Below, one piece after another: positions 45,326 to 55,318 of a DNA stretch of 64,000 bases. The position numbers and the translations under genes are program-made. The DNA is taken from NCBI RefSeq assembly GCF_003987065.1, contig NZ_PIPY01000005.1:62001-126000 (forward strand), read 5' to 3'. Positions within the stretch are counted from its first letter, which is position 1. Every line of letters starts with the position of its first letter. The notes below the pieces were generated by a model, which saw only the letters and a list, made by a program, of their open reading frames with translations, had not been told where the DNA came from and did not search any database. The DNA comes from Pseudidiomarina insulisalsae (GTDB lineage: Bacteria; Pseudomonadota; Gammaproteobacteria; Enterobacterales; Alteromonadaceae).

Positions 45326-45865
45326 ATGAACGCAAATCAGTTACTTAAGAGCCTGCTTATCGCTGTACCAATGATGACATTGGCAGCGTGTACCACGAGC
45401 CCGGGTGCCGACGACGCAGCTGGTCAGCAGACCAACCAGCAGCAACAACAGCAGCAGGAAGGTACAGGAGTTGAAGTGGACGCAGCTGAGCGTACCAAGA
45501 CTCCAGAAGAAGTTCGTGCAGAAAAAATGGAAACTCTGCGTCAGGAAAATATTGTTTACTTCGCATTTGATGACTCACGTGTGAGCTCTGACTACGCAGG
45601 TATGCTGGCAGATCACGCTGAGTTCTTAGTCCAGAACCCGAATGTAACCCTTACCATTGAAGGCCATGCAGACGAGCGCGGTACGCCTGAGTACAATATC
45701 GCTTTGGGTGAGCGTCGTGCGAAAGCCGTTGCGCAATACCTGCAGAACCTGGGTGTCAGCGCAAGCCAAATCGCGACGGTTTCTTACGGCGAAGAGAAGC
45801 CATTAGTGAACGCGTCAACTCCGACTGCGTACGCGAAAAACCGTCGTGCCGTTCTGGTTTATTAA
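45326..45865 (+). CDS. pal: Peptidoglycan-associated lipoprotein Pal
   Basis: A 179-residue outer-membrane lipoprotein with lipobox LAAC (lipidated Cys22), a Gln-rich linker (about residues 37-45) and an OmpA-like peptidoglycan-binding domain (VYFAFDDSRV, then TIEGHADERGTPEYNIALGE and RRAKAVAQYL). It anchors the outer membrane to peptidoglycan and binds TolB. The CAG/CAA run encoding the Gln linker may vary in length between strains. Good ribosome binding site (AAGGA). Confidence 0.97.
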   Translation: MNANQLLKSLLIAVPMMTLAACTTSPGADDAAGQQTNQQQQQQQEGTGVEVDAAERTKTPEEVRAEKMETLRQENIVYFAFDDSRVSSDYAGMLADHAEFLVQNPNVTLTIEGHADERGTPEYNIALGERRAKAVAQYLQNLGVSASQIATVSYGEEKPLVNASTPTAYAKNRRAVLVY

Positions 45866-45875
45866 TAACGGTTAA

Positions 45876-46643
45876 ATGCAGCGATATACGGTTAAGCCCA
45901 TGCAAAAACTAACTCTAGTGCTAGCCTTTTTGATTCCCGGTGTCGTGTTTGCACAGGCACCGGTATCGAAACTTGGTAGTGGCAGTGTCGAAGAGCGTCT
46001 GGAGCAGCTTGAGCGCGTCATGGACGCGCGCAATGCCGCGCAAATGGCGCTGCTTGATCAGATGGCAACGTTGCAAGACGAGGTCGCCGACTTGCGCGGT
46101 AAGACTGAAGAGCATGCCTATCAGCTCGAGCAGATTTTGCAGCGGCAACGTGAAATTTATCAGGAAATTGATCGCCGTCTGAGTGCCACTCCGGTGACGA
46201 CGGCGCAGCAACAAGCAACTCCGCAGGCTAGCCCGGAAGCTGGGTCGGCGGTCGGTTACTCCTCTAACCTCAGTGAGAATGATGCTTACGACAAAGCCAT
46301 TCGCCTGGTCATGGAAGATCGTCGCTATGATGCGGCGATTCCTGAATTCCGTAGCTTTATCGAACAATACCCTGATTCAACCTACGTGCCGAACGCACAC
46401 TACTGGCTGGGACAGTTGCTTTACGCTGAAGGTAAGTATGATGAAGCGAAAAGTGAATTCAGTGCCGTGGTTGAACGCTATCCCGACAGTAATAAGCGCG
46501 GTGACAGCATTCTCAAATTAGGTATTGTTGCGCAACAGCAAGGCGAAAAGCAGCTCGCGCGTAGCTATTTTGAGAAAGTCATTAACGAGTATCCGAACAG
46601 TACACCTGCCGGTCTTGCCGAAAAGCGCCTGGCAAACTTGTAA
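45876..46643 (+). CDS. cpoB: Cell division coordinator CpoB (YbgF)
   Basis: A 255-residue periplasmic protein: signal peptide (QKLTLVLAFLIPGVVFAQA), an N-terminal trimerising coiled coil (residues about 40-100), and three C-terminal TPR repeats (AYDKAIRLVMEDRRYDAAIP, HYWLGQLLYAEGKYDEAKSE and so on). It links Tol-Pal constriction with PBP1B-LpoB peptidoglycan synthesis. The ATG at 45900 would give a more normal signal peptide than the one at 45876; both have weak ribosome binding sites. Last gene of the operon. Confidence 0.94.
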   Translation: MQRYTVKPMQKLTLVLAFLIPGVVFAQAPVSKLGSGSVEERLEQLERVMDARNAAQMALLDQMATLQDEVADLRGKTEEHAYQLEQILQRQREIYQEIDRRLSATPVTTAQQQATPQASPEAGSAVGYSSNLSENDAYDKAIRLVMEDRRYDAAIPEFRSFIEQYPDSTYVPNAHYWLGQLLYAEGKYDEAKSEFSAVVERYPDSNKRGDSILKLGIVAQQQGEKQLARSYFEKVINEYPNSTPAGLAEKRLANL

Positions 46644-46712
46644 ACACCGTGTAAGTTTTTACGGGATGTGTTCGCAAATTGAGCAAACGAACCGTATATC
46701 TGCAAATTGCAG

Positions 46713-46740
46713 TTGCAACGAGCGGCATTTTAAGTAAACT
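46713..46740 (+). promoter_or_regulatory. Promoter of the tRNA-Lys pair
   Basis: TTGCAA (46713-46718), 16-bp spacer and TAAACT (46735-46740), followed by a GC-rich discriminator (ATGCCGCCG) typical of stringently controlled tRNA promoters, 40 bases upstream of the first tRNA. Confidence 0.6.
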
Positions 46741-46780
46741 ATGCCGCCGTTGCCGCTGATAAGCAGCAACCGATGAGATT

Positions 46781-46856
46781 GGGTCGTTAGCTCAGTTGGT
46801 AGAGCAGTTGACTTTTAATCAATTGGTCGCAGGTTCGAATCCTGCACGACCCACCA
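46781..46856 (+). tRNA. tRNA-Lys(TTT), copy 1
   Basis: A 76-nt cloverleaf from GGGTCGT to ACGACCCACCA with encoded CCA. Anticodon stem TTGAC/.. with loop CTTTTAA gives anticodon TTT; T-loop TTCGAAT. Identical in sequence to the second copy. Confidence 0.97.
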
Positions 46857-46886
46857 ATCTTCTCATCATCCCCTCAGTTTTATCGT

Positions 46887-46962
46887 GGGTCGTTAGCTCA
46901 GTTGGTAGAGCAGTTGACTTTTAATCAATTGGTCGCAGGTTCGAATCCTGCACGACCCACCA
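46887..46962 (+). tRNA. tRNA-Lys(TTT), copy 2
   Basis: Identical to copy 1 over all 76 nt and separated from it by 30 nt, so the pair is a tandem duplication, probably transcribed together. A T-run follows at 46965-46970 without a hairpin. Confidence 0.97.
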
Positions 46963-47031
46963 CGTTTTTTACCCCAGTTCGATTTTCCAGTATACTTATA
47001 CCAACTTAACTGCATGTGGTGACGTAGTACG

Positions 47032-48084
47032 ATGAATATCACTGAAGAGATTCAGGCGCGCGTGATCGATAACCTTGATTATGCGTTTCCAGCCAAACCC
47101 AAGCCGCTGAGCGAGCCCGAGCGCGCCGCTTATATAGCGCGCATTGAGCAGTTGCTGAAAGAAAAGAACGCGGTTTTGGTCGCGCATTATTATACGGACC
47201 CGGAAATTCAGGCATTGGCTGAAGCGACCGGTGGATGTGTGTCTGACTCGCTGGAAATGGCGCGTTTTGGTGCCAATCATGAAGCGGATACGCTGATTGT
47301 TGCCGGCGTCAAATTTATGGGCGAGACGGCGAAAATTCTTACGCCAAACAAAACTGTACTCATGCCGACGCTTGAAGCGACCTGTTCGCTGGATATCGGC
47401 TGCCCTATCGAAGAGTTCTCAGCTTTTTGTGATGAACACCCCGATCGCACTGTTGTCGTCTATGCCAATACTTCAGCGGCCGTGAAAGCCCGTGCCGACT
47501 GGGTCGTGACCTCAAGCATTGCGCTGGACATTGTTGACCACCTGGATGCCAACGGCGAGAAAATTCTGTGGGGGCCCGATAAGCACCTGGGGAACTACAT
47601 TCAGAAGCAGACGGGCGCTGACATGATTATGTGGCAGGGCGCCTGCGTGGTGCATGACGAGTTTAAAACCAAGGCGCTTGAAGATTTAAAACGGGTTTAT
47701 CCGGAAGCTGCCATTTTGGTGCATCCTGAGTCACCGGCGCAGGTTGTCGAAATGGCCGATGCGGTAGGTTCGACCTCGCAGTTGATTAAAGCCAGCCAGG
47801 AACTGCCGAATGAAACCTTCATTGTGGCAACCGACCGTGGCATCTTCTATAAGATGCAGCAGCTATCGCCGGAGAAACATTTTATCGAGGCACCGACCGC
47901 TGGCAGTGGCGCCACCTGTCGCAGCTGCGCGCACTGTCCGTGGATGGCAATGAACGGCCTTGTGGCTATCGCAGAGGCCTTGGAACACGGTGGTGCAAGC
48001 CATGAGATTCATGTTGACCCGCAACTCGCTGAGCGCGCTATGAAGCCGTTACAGCGCATGCTGAACTTTAAAAAGAACAGCTAA
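47032..48084 (+). CDS. nadA: Quinolinate synthase NadA
   Basis: A 350-residue [4Fe-4S] enzyme that condenses iminoaspartate and dihydroxyacetone phosphate to quinolinate for NAD synthesis. Conserved motifs are [53 protein letters not shown] and [16 protein letters not shown]; the last three hold cluster cysteines. Single gene downstream of the tRNA-Lys pair; its end overlaps by 4 nt the convergent epimerase gene. Confidence 0.97.
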   Translation: MNITEEIQARVIDNLDYAFPAKPKPLSEPERAAYIARIEQLLKEKNAVLVAHYYTDPEIQALAEATGGCVSDSLEMARFGANHEADTLIVAGVKFMGETAKILTPNKTVLMPTLEATCSLDIGCPIEEFSAFCDEHPDRTVVVYANTSAAVKARADWVVTSSIALDIVDHLDANGEKILWGPDKHLGNYIQKQTGADMIMWQGACVVHDEFKTKALEDLKRVYPEAAILVHPESPAQVVEMADAVGSTSQLIKASQELPNETFIVATDRGIFYKMQQLSPEKHFIEAPTAGSGATCRSCAHCPWMAMNGLVAIAEALEHGGASHEIHVDPQLAERAMKPLQRMLNFKKNS

Positions 48085-48902
48085 CGAGGTTCATAGGTAG
48101 GATGCAGCAACTGATAGCCGCTTGCTTTAAGCAGGCGGTTATCAATGCGCTTACTACCCCGGCGGCCAATCTCATCTGAACGCGCTAACGTCTGCAAGTC
48201 TACCCCCAAACGATTCGCTAAACGTCCATAGGCTTCTTCCTGCTTTAAAGGCTCATCATCAGACACCAGAAACAGTGGTTGTTGCTTCTCCGGATGCTGG
48301 ATCAGGTAACTGAGAAAGCCAGCCACGTCATCTGCATGAATACGGTTGGTCCATGCCGGCGTAATGGTAGCTTCACCCGATATAAGCAGTTCAGCCAATC
48401 GCGAACGGTTCGGACCGTAAATACCTGAACAGCGCAAAACTGAGACTGTATCGGCGGCGCTGCGAATCACTTCTTCTGCCTGCAGCAGCATCTTGCCCTG
48501 ATGATCGCCTGGGTCAGCGACGGTCGTTTCATCAATCCATTCACCGTCGCACGCATCGTAAACGCCGGTGCTCGAAACATACAGAATGCGCGGATTAAGC
48601 CCGCTGCTATGCAAATGGTGCTGCAATAGCCTGCACGGCAGCACATAGCCATTAAAATAGGCATCATCCTTGGAACGGTTGGGTGTCAGTGTGATGACGA
48701 TGACGTCAACACTGGCGTCGATGAACTGTTCCAGATCGCTGGCATTGGTGGCGTCGCCAGCAACCAACTCAATATGGATCGGACTGGATTTCTCCTGTGG
48801 ATGACGGCACAGCCCGCGCATCTCAGTAAAACCCGCAAAACTCAGCGCCAGACTGGTGCGCTCGGCGATATCGCCATAGCCAATAAATGCAACTGTTGTC
48901 AT
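48081..48902 (-). CDS. NAD(P)-dependent epimerase/reductase-like protein (YeeZ type)
   Basis: A 273-residue extended SDR-fold protein. The nucleotide-binding start is [17 protein letters not shown]; downstream are [20 protein letters not shown] and [16 protein letters not shown], the latter carrying the GIYGP motif of YeeZ-like proteins. The precise substrate is unknown. The ATG at 48902 overlaps the upstream ZIP transporter stop as ATGA, so the two are cotranscribed. Confidence 0.88.
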   Translation of the reverse strand: MTTVAFIGYGDIAERTSLALSFAGFTEMRGLCRHPQEKSSPIHIELVAGDATNASDLEQFIDASVDVIVITLTPNRSKDDAYFNGYVLPCRLLQHHLHSSGLNPRILYVSSTGVYDACDGEWIDETTVADPGDHQGKMLLQAEEVIRSAADTVSVLRCSGIYGPNRSRLAELLISGEATITPAWTNRIHADDVAGFLSYLIQHPEKQQPLFLVSDDEPLKQEEAYGRLANRLGVDLQTLARSDEIGRRGSKRIDNRLLKASGYQLLHPTYEPR

Positions 48903-49675
48903 GCTGCTAACCACACGTCAAGGAATAACATAACCACCAAACCTACCATGAGGCCAGCCGTCGCGCGATGATGATGGCCGCGACGATGGGTTTCCGGAAT
49001 GATCTCGTGACTGATGACAAACAGCATAGCACCTGCAGCGAAAACCAGCCCCCAAGGTAAGAGAACTTGCGAAAGATTAACAAAAATACCGCCGACCAGG
49101 CCGCCAAGCGGCTCAATAAGACCAGTCAGTGCAGCGACCAGAAAGCTTTTCATATGGCTGTAGCCAACCGCGACTAGTCCCACTGCAACCGCTAACCCTT
49201 CCGGCATATTCTGCAGACCAATACCTAAGGCCAGTGAGAACGCTGAGTCGGACTGGCCGCTGCCGTAGGCCACGCCGACGGCAAGACCCTCGGGAAAGTT
49301 ATGAATCGCAATGGCGAATACAAAAAGCCATACGCCAGCCACTTTATCTGAAACTCGCCCTTCATGCCCGGAGATAAAGTGGCGATGGGGGATGAGGCGG
49401 TCCATAGCATAGATCGCCAAGGCACCCAATAAAATTCCGACAACCGCAATCAGAGCGGGTATGGGGCCCACGCCGTAGAGCTCGGTAGAGATATCAATTG
49501 AGGGGATAATCAGTGAAAAGAACGACGCAGCCAGCATCACACCTGCAGCGAAGCCTAACAAAGTGTCATTAAATGGCTCTGAGGTTTTACGCCCGAATAA
49601 AATCGGCAACGCGCCCACCGCGGTGAGTGAACCGGTAAGGAAACTTGCTACAAGTGCGCTAATGACGAGATCCAT
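48899..49675 (-). CDS. ZIP family metal transporter
   Basis: A 258-residue protein with about eight membrane helices. The helix IV motif is HNFPEGLAVGVAYGS and helix V contains NMPEGLAVAVGL, the paired metal-binding signatures of ZIP transporters. A His-containing loop (HRHFISGHEG) lies between helices III and IV. It probably takes up zinc or another divalent metal across the inner membrane. First gene of a two-gene operon with the YeeZ-like protein. Confidence 0.93.
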   Translation of the reverse strand: MDLVISALVASFLTGSLTAVGALPILFGRKTSEPFNDTLLGFAAGVMLAASFFSLIIPSIDISTELYGVGPIPALIAVVGILLGALAIYAMDRLIPHRHFISGHEGRVSDKVAGVWLFVFAIAIHNFPEGLAVGVAYGSGQSDSAFSLALGIGLQNMPEGLAVAVGLVAVGYSHMKSFLVAALTGLIEPLGGLVGGIFVNLSQVLLPWGLVFAAGAMLFVISHEIIPETHRRGHHHRATAGLMVGLVVMLFLDVWLAA

Positions 49676-49805
49676 GAAGTCCTCAATGCGTTAGTTGAAT
49701 AGCCCTAGCTTAACGTGTTAAGTCACAGATGTAGAGTTAGTTTTTACGTTCAGTTTCATCGAAAAAATCGCCTCAACTAGGTGCGTGACAGTCAGGTCTT
49801 TGCGC

Positions 49806-50843
49806 TTATTTTTTATCATCTGTAATTGTCACCCCGATCGGGATTAACGGAAAGGCATCCTCACTGACGTGGTGTCCTTCGCGGGCGCGTTCAAAGTCTT
49901 TGCGGGTTTCACGCAGACTTTCGGCGGCGAGCTGAAAGGTGCCCCAGTGCATGGCGTAAGAACGTTTGGCGCCAAGATCAAGGTGCATCAGCACTGCTTC
50001 TTCGGGGTTCACGTGTTGTGGTTTCATGAACCAGCGTGGCAAATAGGCACCGATCGGGATCAAAGCATCGTCAATGTCCGGAAAGCGCTGACCAATTTCT
50101 TTGAATTGATAGGGGTTATAGCCGCTGTCTCCGGCGAACCAAACCTCCCAATCACCAATACGCAGGTGCCAGCTGGTCCACAGCGTATCGTTTTTATCGA
50201 ACAGGCTGCGCGCCGACCAGTGCTGGCTGGGCGTTGCTGTTGCCTGTAATGTGTTGAAGCTGCGTGCGTCCCACCAGTCAAATTCATGTACCCGTTGGGC
50301 GCTGATGCCTTGTTCAACAAACCATTCGGTCAGGCCAAGAGGTACGAAGTAGTCCACCTGATTACCAAGTTTGAGAATGGTTTCCTGATCAAGATGGTCG
50401 TAATGATTATGACTGATAATCACCACATCGATAGGCGGCAGTTCAGCTACCGTTAAAGGGGCGGGCGTGAGACGTTTGGGGCCGGTAAAACTTAGTGGTG
50501 AGGCGCGCTCACTGAGAATAGGATCCGTCAGCACGTTCATACCGCGATATTGCAGCAAAAAGGTCGCGTGCCCTAACCAGGTCAGCTGTGGTTGCTCAGC
50601 AGGTACAAGTAAGCGTTGCAGAGCAAGATCTGTCATCGGCACCAGGTTAGGATTGGCCGCCAGCTCAGCAGCCTGGTCGGCCCACTTATCTTCACCAAAC
50701 CAGCGCATGACAAAAAAGTCGATGGCATTGGTGTCTTTGGGCGTGACATAAGGGTTACGGTCAGCAAAGCGACCGGGGGAGCTACATGAGCTCACCCCGA
50801 TGGCAATAGCGAGAACAATAATAGTGATGACGATCCAGCGCAC
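49806..50843 (-). CDS. MBL-fold hydrolase lipoprotein (NAPE-PLD/UlaG-like)
   Basis: The start is placed at GTG 50843, preceded by AAAGGAGGTTC. This gives a 345-residue lipoprotein with signal VRWIVITIIVLAIAIGVSSC (lipidated Cys20). The metallo-beta-lactamase motif is ISHNHYDHLDQETI (about residues 145-158), later WFAGDSGYNPYQF and AMHWGTFQLA. The family hydrolyses phospholipid-type phosphodiesters (N-acyl-phosphatidylethanolamine phospholipase D) or lactones. Substrate not assignable. 250 residues of the MBL domain appear intact. Upstream of ggt in the reverse direction, unlinked in function as far as can be seen. Confidence 0.9.
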   Translation of the reverse strand: MRWIVITIIVLAIAIGVSSCSSPGRFADRNPYVTPKDTNAIDFFVMRWFGEDKWADQAAELAANPNLVPMTDLALQRLLVPAEQPQLTWLGHATFLLQYRGMNVLTDPILSERASPLSFTGPKRLTPAPLTVAELPPIDVVIISHNHYDHLDQETILKLGNQVDYFVPLGLTEWFVEQGISAQRVHEFDWWDARSFNTLQATATPSQHWSARSLFDKNDTLWTSWHLRIGDWEVWFAGDSGYNPYQFKEIGQRFPDIDDALIPIGAYLPRWFMKPQHVNPEEAVLMHLDLGAKRSYAMHWGTFQLAAESLRETRKDFERAREGHHVSEDAFPLIPIGVTITDDKK

Positions 50844-50888
50844 ATGAACCTCCTTTTGAAGGAGATACGAGGCAATCACGCCAACGGA

Positions 50889-52592
50889 TTAAAATCCGGC
50901 GGCGTGTCCGTCCTTACGGCTCTCTGAGGCCCCGTAATAAACATTTTCCTTATGGTCTTTCCAGATGGCCTGATAGCCACCATAAGGGCCGACAGCTTCT
51001 TGCAGGGTATGTCCCATTTTGATTAACTCGCGCCGGGTATGCTTCGAGAAGCCGTTTTCAAGGCTCACGACGCCGCCATCGGTCATCTGCTCGCCGGTGG
51101 GCTGACTCGAGCCGGTATGCAAAATCCGTGGCGCGTCGCCTGCCTCTTGCAGGTTCATACCAAAATCAATCATATTGATCAGAATCTGAGCGTGCATCTG
51201 TGGTTGTGTGGCGCCGCCCATTACGCCATAACTCATGACCGGCTTACCGTCTTTGGTGACGAACGCCGGAATAATGGTATGGAAGGGACGCTTTGCTGGT
51301 GCGTAAACATTGGCATGGCCTTCTTCCAGCGCAAATAATTCGCCGCGATTTTGTAATACGAAGCCAAGTCCATCCGGTGTCACGCCTGACCCCATACCAC
51401 GGTAATTACTCTGGATCAGCGAGACCATATTGCCTTGTTGATCGGCTGTGGTCAGATAGATAGTGTCGCCTTCTGTCGGTGGGTTACCCGGCTCATATGC
51501 ATCCGCAGCTTGCTCTGGATCAATCAACTGCGCGCGCTGTTTGGCATAGCCCTTATCTAACAGTCCCTCGACCGGTGCCGCAGCGAATTCAGGGTCGGCG
51601 TAATATTTGGCCCGATCCTCAAAGGCCAGTTTCTTGGCTTCGACAAAATGATGAATGTACTCCGGACTATCGTAACCCATCGCGGCCAGGTCAAAGTTCT
51701 CAAGAATATTGAGAATTTGCTGCGCGGCAATACCCTGAGTATTCGGCGGCAGTTCCCACAGGTCGTAACCACGGTAATTGCTGGAAACCGGTTCCACCCA
51801 AGTCGAGGTATGCTGCGCCAGGTCATCGTAGGATAAAAAGCCGCCGTGCTCAGCGACGAAGTCGCCGATGGTGCGCGCAATTTCGCCGCGATAGAAGACG
51901 TCACGGCCGCCTTTGGCAATTTTTTCTAAGGTATTGGCGAGATCCGGGTTCTTAAAGCGTTCGCCTTTTTGCGGAGGCTGGCCGTCCGCCATAAACACCT
52001 TGGCAAAGCCAGGTTGGTCGGCCAGTACTGCGGCATTGCGCTCAAAATAGTAGGCAATCACTTCGGTCACGGGAAAGCCTTTGCGGGCATATGCGATGGC
52101 AGGGGCTAGCACTTGTTCCATCGGCAATTGGCCGAACTTCTCATGCAGCTCGAACCAGCCATCGACGGCACCAGGCACTGACAGAGGCAATACGCCACGC
52201 GCCGGAATACTGTCGAAGCCGTTGTCCTGAAAATAGGCAAGGCTCAAGCTTTGTGGCGAGCGGCCTGAGGCATTCAAGCCATAAAGTTGTTCGGTTTCAG
52301 CGTCCCAGACGATGGCAAACAGATCACCACCGATGCCGTTGCCGGTAGGTTCTACCAGACCCAGGACAGCATTCGCGGCAATCGCGGCATCAATGGCATT
52401 GCCGCCTTGTTGCATAATGTCGAGTGCCACTTGCGTGGCTAACGGCTGGCTGGTGGCCGCCATGGCATCGGGCGCCATAACTTCAGAGCGGGTAGCAAAG
52501 TGATGCCCGGTAATACGGTCCGCGGCAGCAGCAAAAGAACTGGTGAGTGCCAGTCCGGTTGCCAGGGTAAAAGTAAGTAATGAGGATTTCAT
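50889..52592 (-). CDS. ggt: Gamma-glutamyltransferase
   Basis: A 567-residue periplasmic Ntn hydrolase with signal peptide ending SSFAAAADR. The autoprocessing nucleophile is Thr377 in EGDTIYLTTADQQGNMVSL, preceding the small subunit; GMGSGVTPDGLGFVLQNRG and MGGATQPQMHAQILIN are conserved substrate-binding segments. It cleaves glutathione and other gamma-glutamyl compounds, releasing glutamate and a dipeptide for uptake. This again fits peptide scavenging. Monocistronic as far as seen. Confidence 0.96.
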   Translation of the reverse strand: MKSSLLTFTLATGLALTSSFAAAADRITGHHFATRSEVMAPDAMAATSQPLATQVALDIMQQGGNAIDAAIAANAVLGLVEPTGNGIGGDLFAIVWDAETEQLYGLNASGRSPQSLSLAYFQDNGFDSIPARGVLPLSVPGAVDGWFELHEKFGQLPMEQVLAPAIAYARKGFPVTEVIAYYFERNAAVLADQPGFAKVFMADGQPPQKGERFKNPDLANTLEKIAKGGRDVFYRGEIARTIGDFVAEHGGFLSYDDLAQHTSTWVEPVSSNYRGYDLWELPPNTQGIAAQQILNILENFDLAAMGYDSPEYIHHFVEAKKLAFEDRAKYYADPEFAAAPVEGLLDKGYAKQRAQLIDPEQAADAYEPGNPPTEGDTIYLTTADQQGNMVSLIQSNYRGMGSGVTPDGLGFVLQNRGELFALEEGHANVYAPAKRPFHTIIPAFVTKDGKPVMSYGVMGGATQPQMHAQILINMIDFGMNLQEAGDAPRILHTGSSQPTGEQMTDGGVVSLENGFSKHTRRELIKMGHTLQEAVGPYGGYQAIWKDHKENVYYGASESRKDGHAAGF

Positions 52593-52690
52593 GCTCGCCT
52601 CCTGTTAAGTGAATAGCTCCACTATAACTGGAGGACAGAGGCGTTGGCCAGCTTCGCGACCAACGCCATGCAGGGCTCGACGACTGGGGC

Positions 52691-53014
52691 TTATTTAAGA
52701 CCAAGAATCCATTCGGCCAGAATAGTGACCTGTTCATCGGTCAGCTGGGGTTGAGCAGGCATGGGTACCTGACCCCATTTACCGACGCCGCCATTTTTGA
52801 TGCTGTCCTTAATTTTTGCCATTGCCTCAGGGTCATCGGCATATTTTTCCGCAACATCTTTATATGCCGGACCGACAATCTTATTATCGACCCCGTGACA
52901 AGCCGTGCAGGCTAGTTCCTGCGCCAGTTTTTGGCCTTCTTGATTCGCCACAGCGGCATGTGCGAAAAATAGGCTGGCCACGACAAATGTTAAACTCACT
53001 ACCTTCTTAATCAT
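52691..53014 (-). CDS. Small periplasmic cytochrome c (c5/c551 type)
   Basis: A 107-residue protein with signal peptide (ending near AHAAVAN) and one haem-binding CTACH motif near residue 37. The distal Met ligand lies in QVPMPAQPQLTDE, which fits small class I cytochromes of the c5/c551 type. It carries electrons in the periplasm and is a client of the ccm cluster in this window. Good ribosome binding site (AAGGAG). Confidence 0.93.
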   Translation of the reverse strand: MIKKVVSLTFVVASLFFAHAAVANQEGQKLAQELACTACHGVDNKIVGPAYKDVAEKYADDPEAMAKIKDSIKNGGVGKWGQVPMPAQPQLTDEQVTILAEWILGLK

Positions 53015-53152
53015 GAGTGACTCCTTATTGACGAGATCTTATTGTCAGCATAGCGAAAGTTGACAGAATCACCAGTTTATACGTAAGAAAGACTTGGTTG
53101 GATTGACCTGAAGCAAGGAGAGCGCAGATAAGTGTTTTTTGGCCTTAATAGC

Positions 53153-53181
53153 AAAAAACCGCCACAAGGGCGGTTTTTTTT
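53153..53181 (-). terminator. Terminator after tRNA-Ser
   Basis: AAACCGCC and GGCGGTTT pair around a short ACAAG loop, flanked by A and T runs, and lie four bases after the tRNA-Ser CCA end on the minus strand. Confidence 0.88.
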
Positions 53182-53185
53182 AATC

Positions 53186-53276
53186 TGGCGGAGAGAGAGG
53201 GATTCGAACCCTCGATACGGGGTTACCGTATACACACTTTCCAGGCGTGCTCCTTCAGCCACTCGGACACCTCTCC
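53186..53276 (-). tRNA. tRNA-Ser(GGA)
   Basis: A 91-nt class II tRNA on the minus strand from GGAGAGG to CTCTCCGCCA with encoded CCA. The anticodon loop CTGGAAA gives anticodon GGA. The long variable arm ATACGG..CCGTAT is typical of serine tRNAs. Confidence 0.96.
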
Positions 53277-53437
53277 GTAAAGCGGGCGCTATAATAGGCG
53301 ATAGGTAGGGCAAAAACAAGAGCCAGGGTGTAAACAAGGAGCCCGTGCGCTGGCTTTTTGTTCGACTCAAGTCGAATAGGAAAGTTACGGCAAAGAGCTA
53401 CAGTAGGGGGAAATGTCGTCAGCAAAGGACAAGGACT

Positions 53438-55318
53438 ATGAACACCTACCCCCACGAATATGAGTCTTCCTTACAACAGCCGCAGAAATTCTGGCAGCAG
53501 CAGGCGCAACGGCTGCATTGGTTTACTGAGCCGACAGAAATCTTGCGGCCACGTGCTGACGGTACTGCTGACTGGTTCGTGGATGGCGAGCTGAATATGG
53601 CATTTTGTGCGCTTGACTATCATGTCGATAATGGCCGCGCTGACCAGACGGCGCTTATTTATGACTCGCCCGTGACCGGGCAGAAGCAGGCTTATACCTA
53701 CCGCCAGTTACGTGATGAGGTGGCGCGCTTCGCCGGCCTTTTGAAAAAACAGCACGTTAAGAAAGGCGACCGGGTTATTATTTACATGCCGATGATTCCC
53801 CAGGCGGCGATTGCCATGCTTGCCTGCGCGCGGCTTGGCGCAGTGCACTCGGTGGTCTTTGGTGGTTTTGCGGCCAATGAGTTGGCGATACGCATTGACG
53901 ATGCCGAACCGAAGTTGCTGATCACCGCCTCGTGTGGCATTGAAGTGGATAAAGTGATTCCATACAAGCCTCTGGTGGATAAGGCACTTGAGCTGGCAGC
54001 CAAACCGCCGCAACACGTATTGGTCTGGCAACGCGAGCAGTGTCAGGCGGAACTGCAACTGCCACGGGACTGCGACTGGCAGCAAGCTCTGGCAGGGGTG
54101 ACGCCGGCCGAGTGCGCAACCATGCAGGCCACCGATCCACTCTATATTTTGTATACCTCAGGAACCACAGGGAAGCCCAAAGGGGTCGTGCGTGACACCG
54201 GCGGTTATGCGACCGCTTTGTTGTATTCCATGCGCACTGTTTACGGCATACAGCCGGGTCAGGTGATGTTCGTTGCTTCCGATGTTGGCTGGGTGGTCGG
54301 TCATTCTTATATTGTGTACGGGCCACTGCTGGCTGGAGCGACCACGATTCTGTATGAAGGCAAGCCGGTGCGCACGCCTGACGCCGGTGCGTTCTGGCGA
54401 GTTTGTGAGGACTATCAGGTCAATGTACTATTCTCTGCGCCCACAGCATTTCGTGCAATTAAAAAAGAAGACCCACAGGCGCAGTTGCTCAAACACTATA
54501 ACCTGAGTCATCTGCAACGTATATACATGGCCGGTGAGCGGCTTGACCCGGCGACGTTGCAATGGACACAGGGCGTGACCGGCAAACCGGTGTATGACCA
54601 CTGGTGGCAGACCGAGTCAGGCTGGCCTATTTGTGCGAATCCTGTCGGTATTGCCGAGTACCCGGTGAAACCCGGGTCTTCGACGCTTCCGGTTCCAGGT
54701 TATGACGTTCGCATATTAGCTACGGACGGTAGCGAGCTGGGCGCGAACGAGCAGGGCGCTGTTGCCATTAAGCTGCCGCTGCCTCCGGGCTGCCTGACCT
54801 CCATCTGGCGCAACGAAGCAAGATTTAATGCGGGCTATTTGCGCGAATATGCCGGTTTCTACAGCAGTGGTGACGGCGGTTATAAAGATGATGATGGCTA
54901 CGTTTACATTATGGGGCGCACGGATGATGTCATTAACGTGGCAGGCCACCGGCTGTCTACCGGCGAAATGGAAGAGGTGTTAGCAATGGATCCTGCGGTG
55001 GCGGAGTGCGCGGTTATTGCCGTGGCCGATGATTTAAAAGGCCAGGTACCGCTGGGTCTGGTCATTGTTAAAGATGGCGTTGACATTGCGCCTGAGGATT
55101 TATCGCAGCGCCTTATACAGCGGGTGCGCGATGAAATTGGGGCGGTGGCCTGTTTAAGACAGGTGCATGTGGTAAGTAAGCTGCCGAAAACCCGCTCAGG
55201 CAAAATCTTACGGCGCCTGCTGCGCCAGTTGGCCGATGGCGAGCCGCAACTGTACGTGCCATCGACTATTGATGATCCGGGCTGCGTTGCCGAACTGCAA
55301 CAACAGCTTGGGCGTTAA
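53438..55318 (+). CDS. prpE: Propionyl-CoA synthetase PrpE
   Basis: A 626-residue AMP-forming acyl-CoA synthetase. The P-loop-like motif is LYILYTSGTTGKPKGVVRDT (about residues 232-251), with DHWWQTESGWPI (the PrpE variant of the acetyl-CoA synthetase motif) and a C-terminal catalytic Lys in KTRSGKILRRLL. Length and motifs favour PrpE over Acs. It activates propionate, with some use of acetate. The ATG at 53438 follows AAGGAC. No other prp genes are near. It converges on mscS with a 4-bp overlap. Confidence 0.9.
   Translation: MNTYPHEYESSLQQPQKFWQQQAQRLHWFTEPTEILRPRADGTADWFVDGELNMAFCALDYHVDNGRADQTALIYDSPVTGQKQAYTYRQLRDEVARFAGLLKKQHVKKGDRVIIYMPMIPQAAIAMLACARLGAVHSVVFGGFAANELAIRIDDAEPKLLITASCGIEVDKVIPYKPLVDKALELAAKPPQHVLVWQREQCQAELQLPRDCDWQQALAGVTPAECATMQATDPLYILYTSGTTGKPKGVVRDTGGYATALLYSMRTVYGIQPGQVMFVASDVGWVVGHSYIVYGPLLAGATTILYEGKPVRTPDAGAFWRVCEDYQVNVLFSAPTAFRAIKKEDPQAQLLKHYNLSHLQRIYMAGERLDPATLQWTQGVTGKPVYDHWWQTESGWPICANPVGIAEYPVKPGSSTLPVPGYDVRILATDGSELGANEQGAVAIKLPLPPGCLTSIWRNEARFNAGYLREYAGFYSSGDGGYKDDDGYVYIMGRTDDVINVAGHRLSTGEMEEVLAMDPAVAECAVIAVADDLKGQVPLGLVIVKDGVDIAPEDLSQRLIQRVRDEIGAVACLRQVHVVSKLPKTRSGKILRRLLRQLADGEPQLYVPSTIDDPGCVAELQQQLGR

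Noticed and set aside
46781..46962. tRNA-Lys pair as an attachment site of an integrated element
   Set aside because: The second copy is a full identical tRNA rather than a 3' fragment, and no integrase is nearby.
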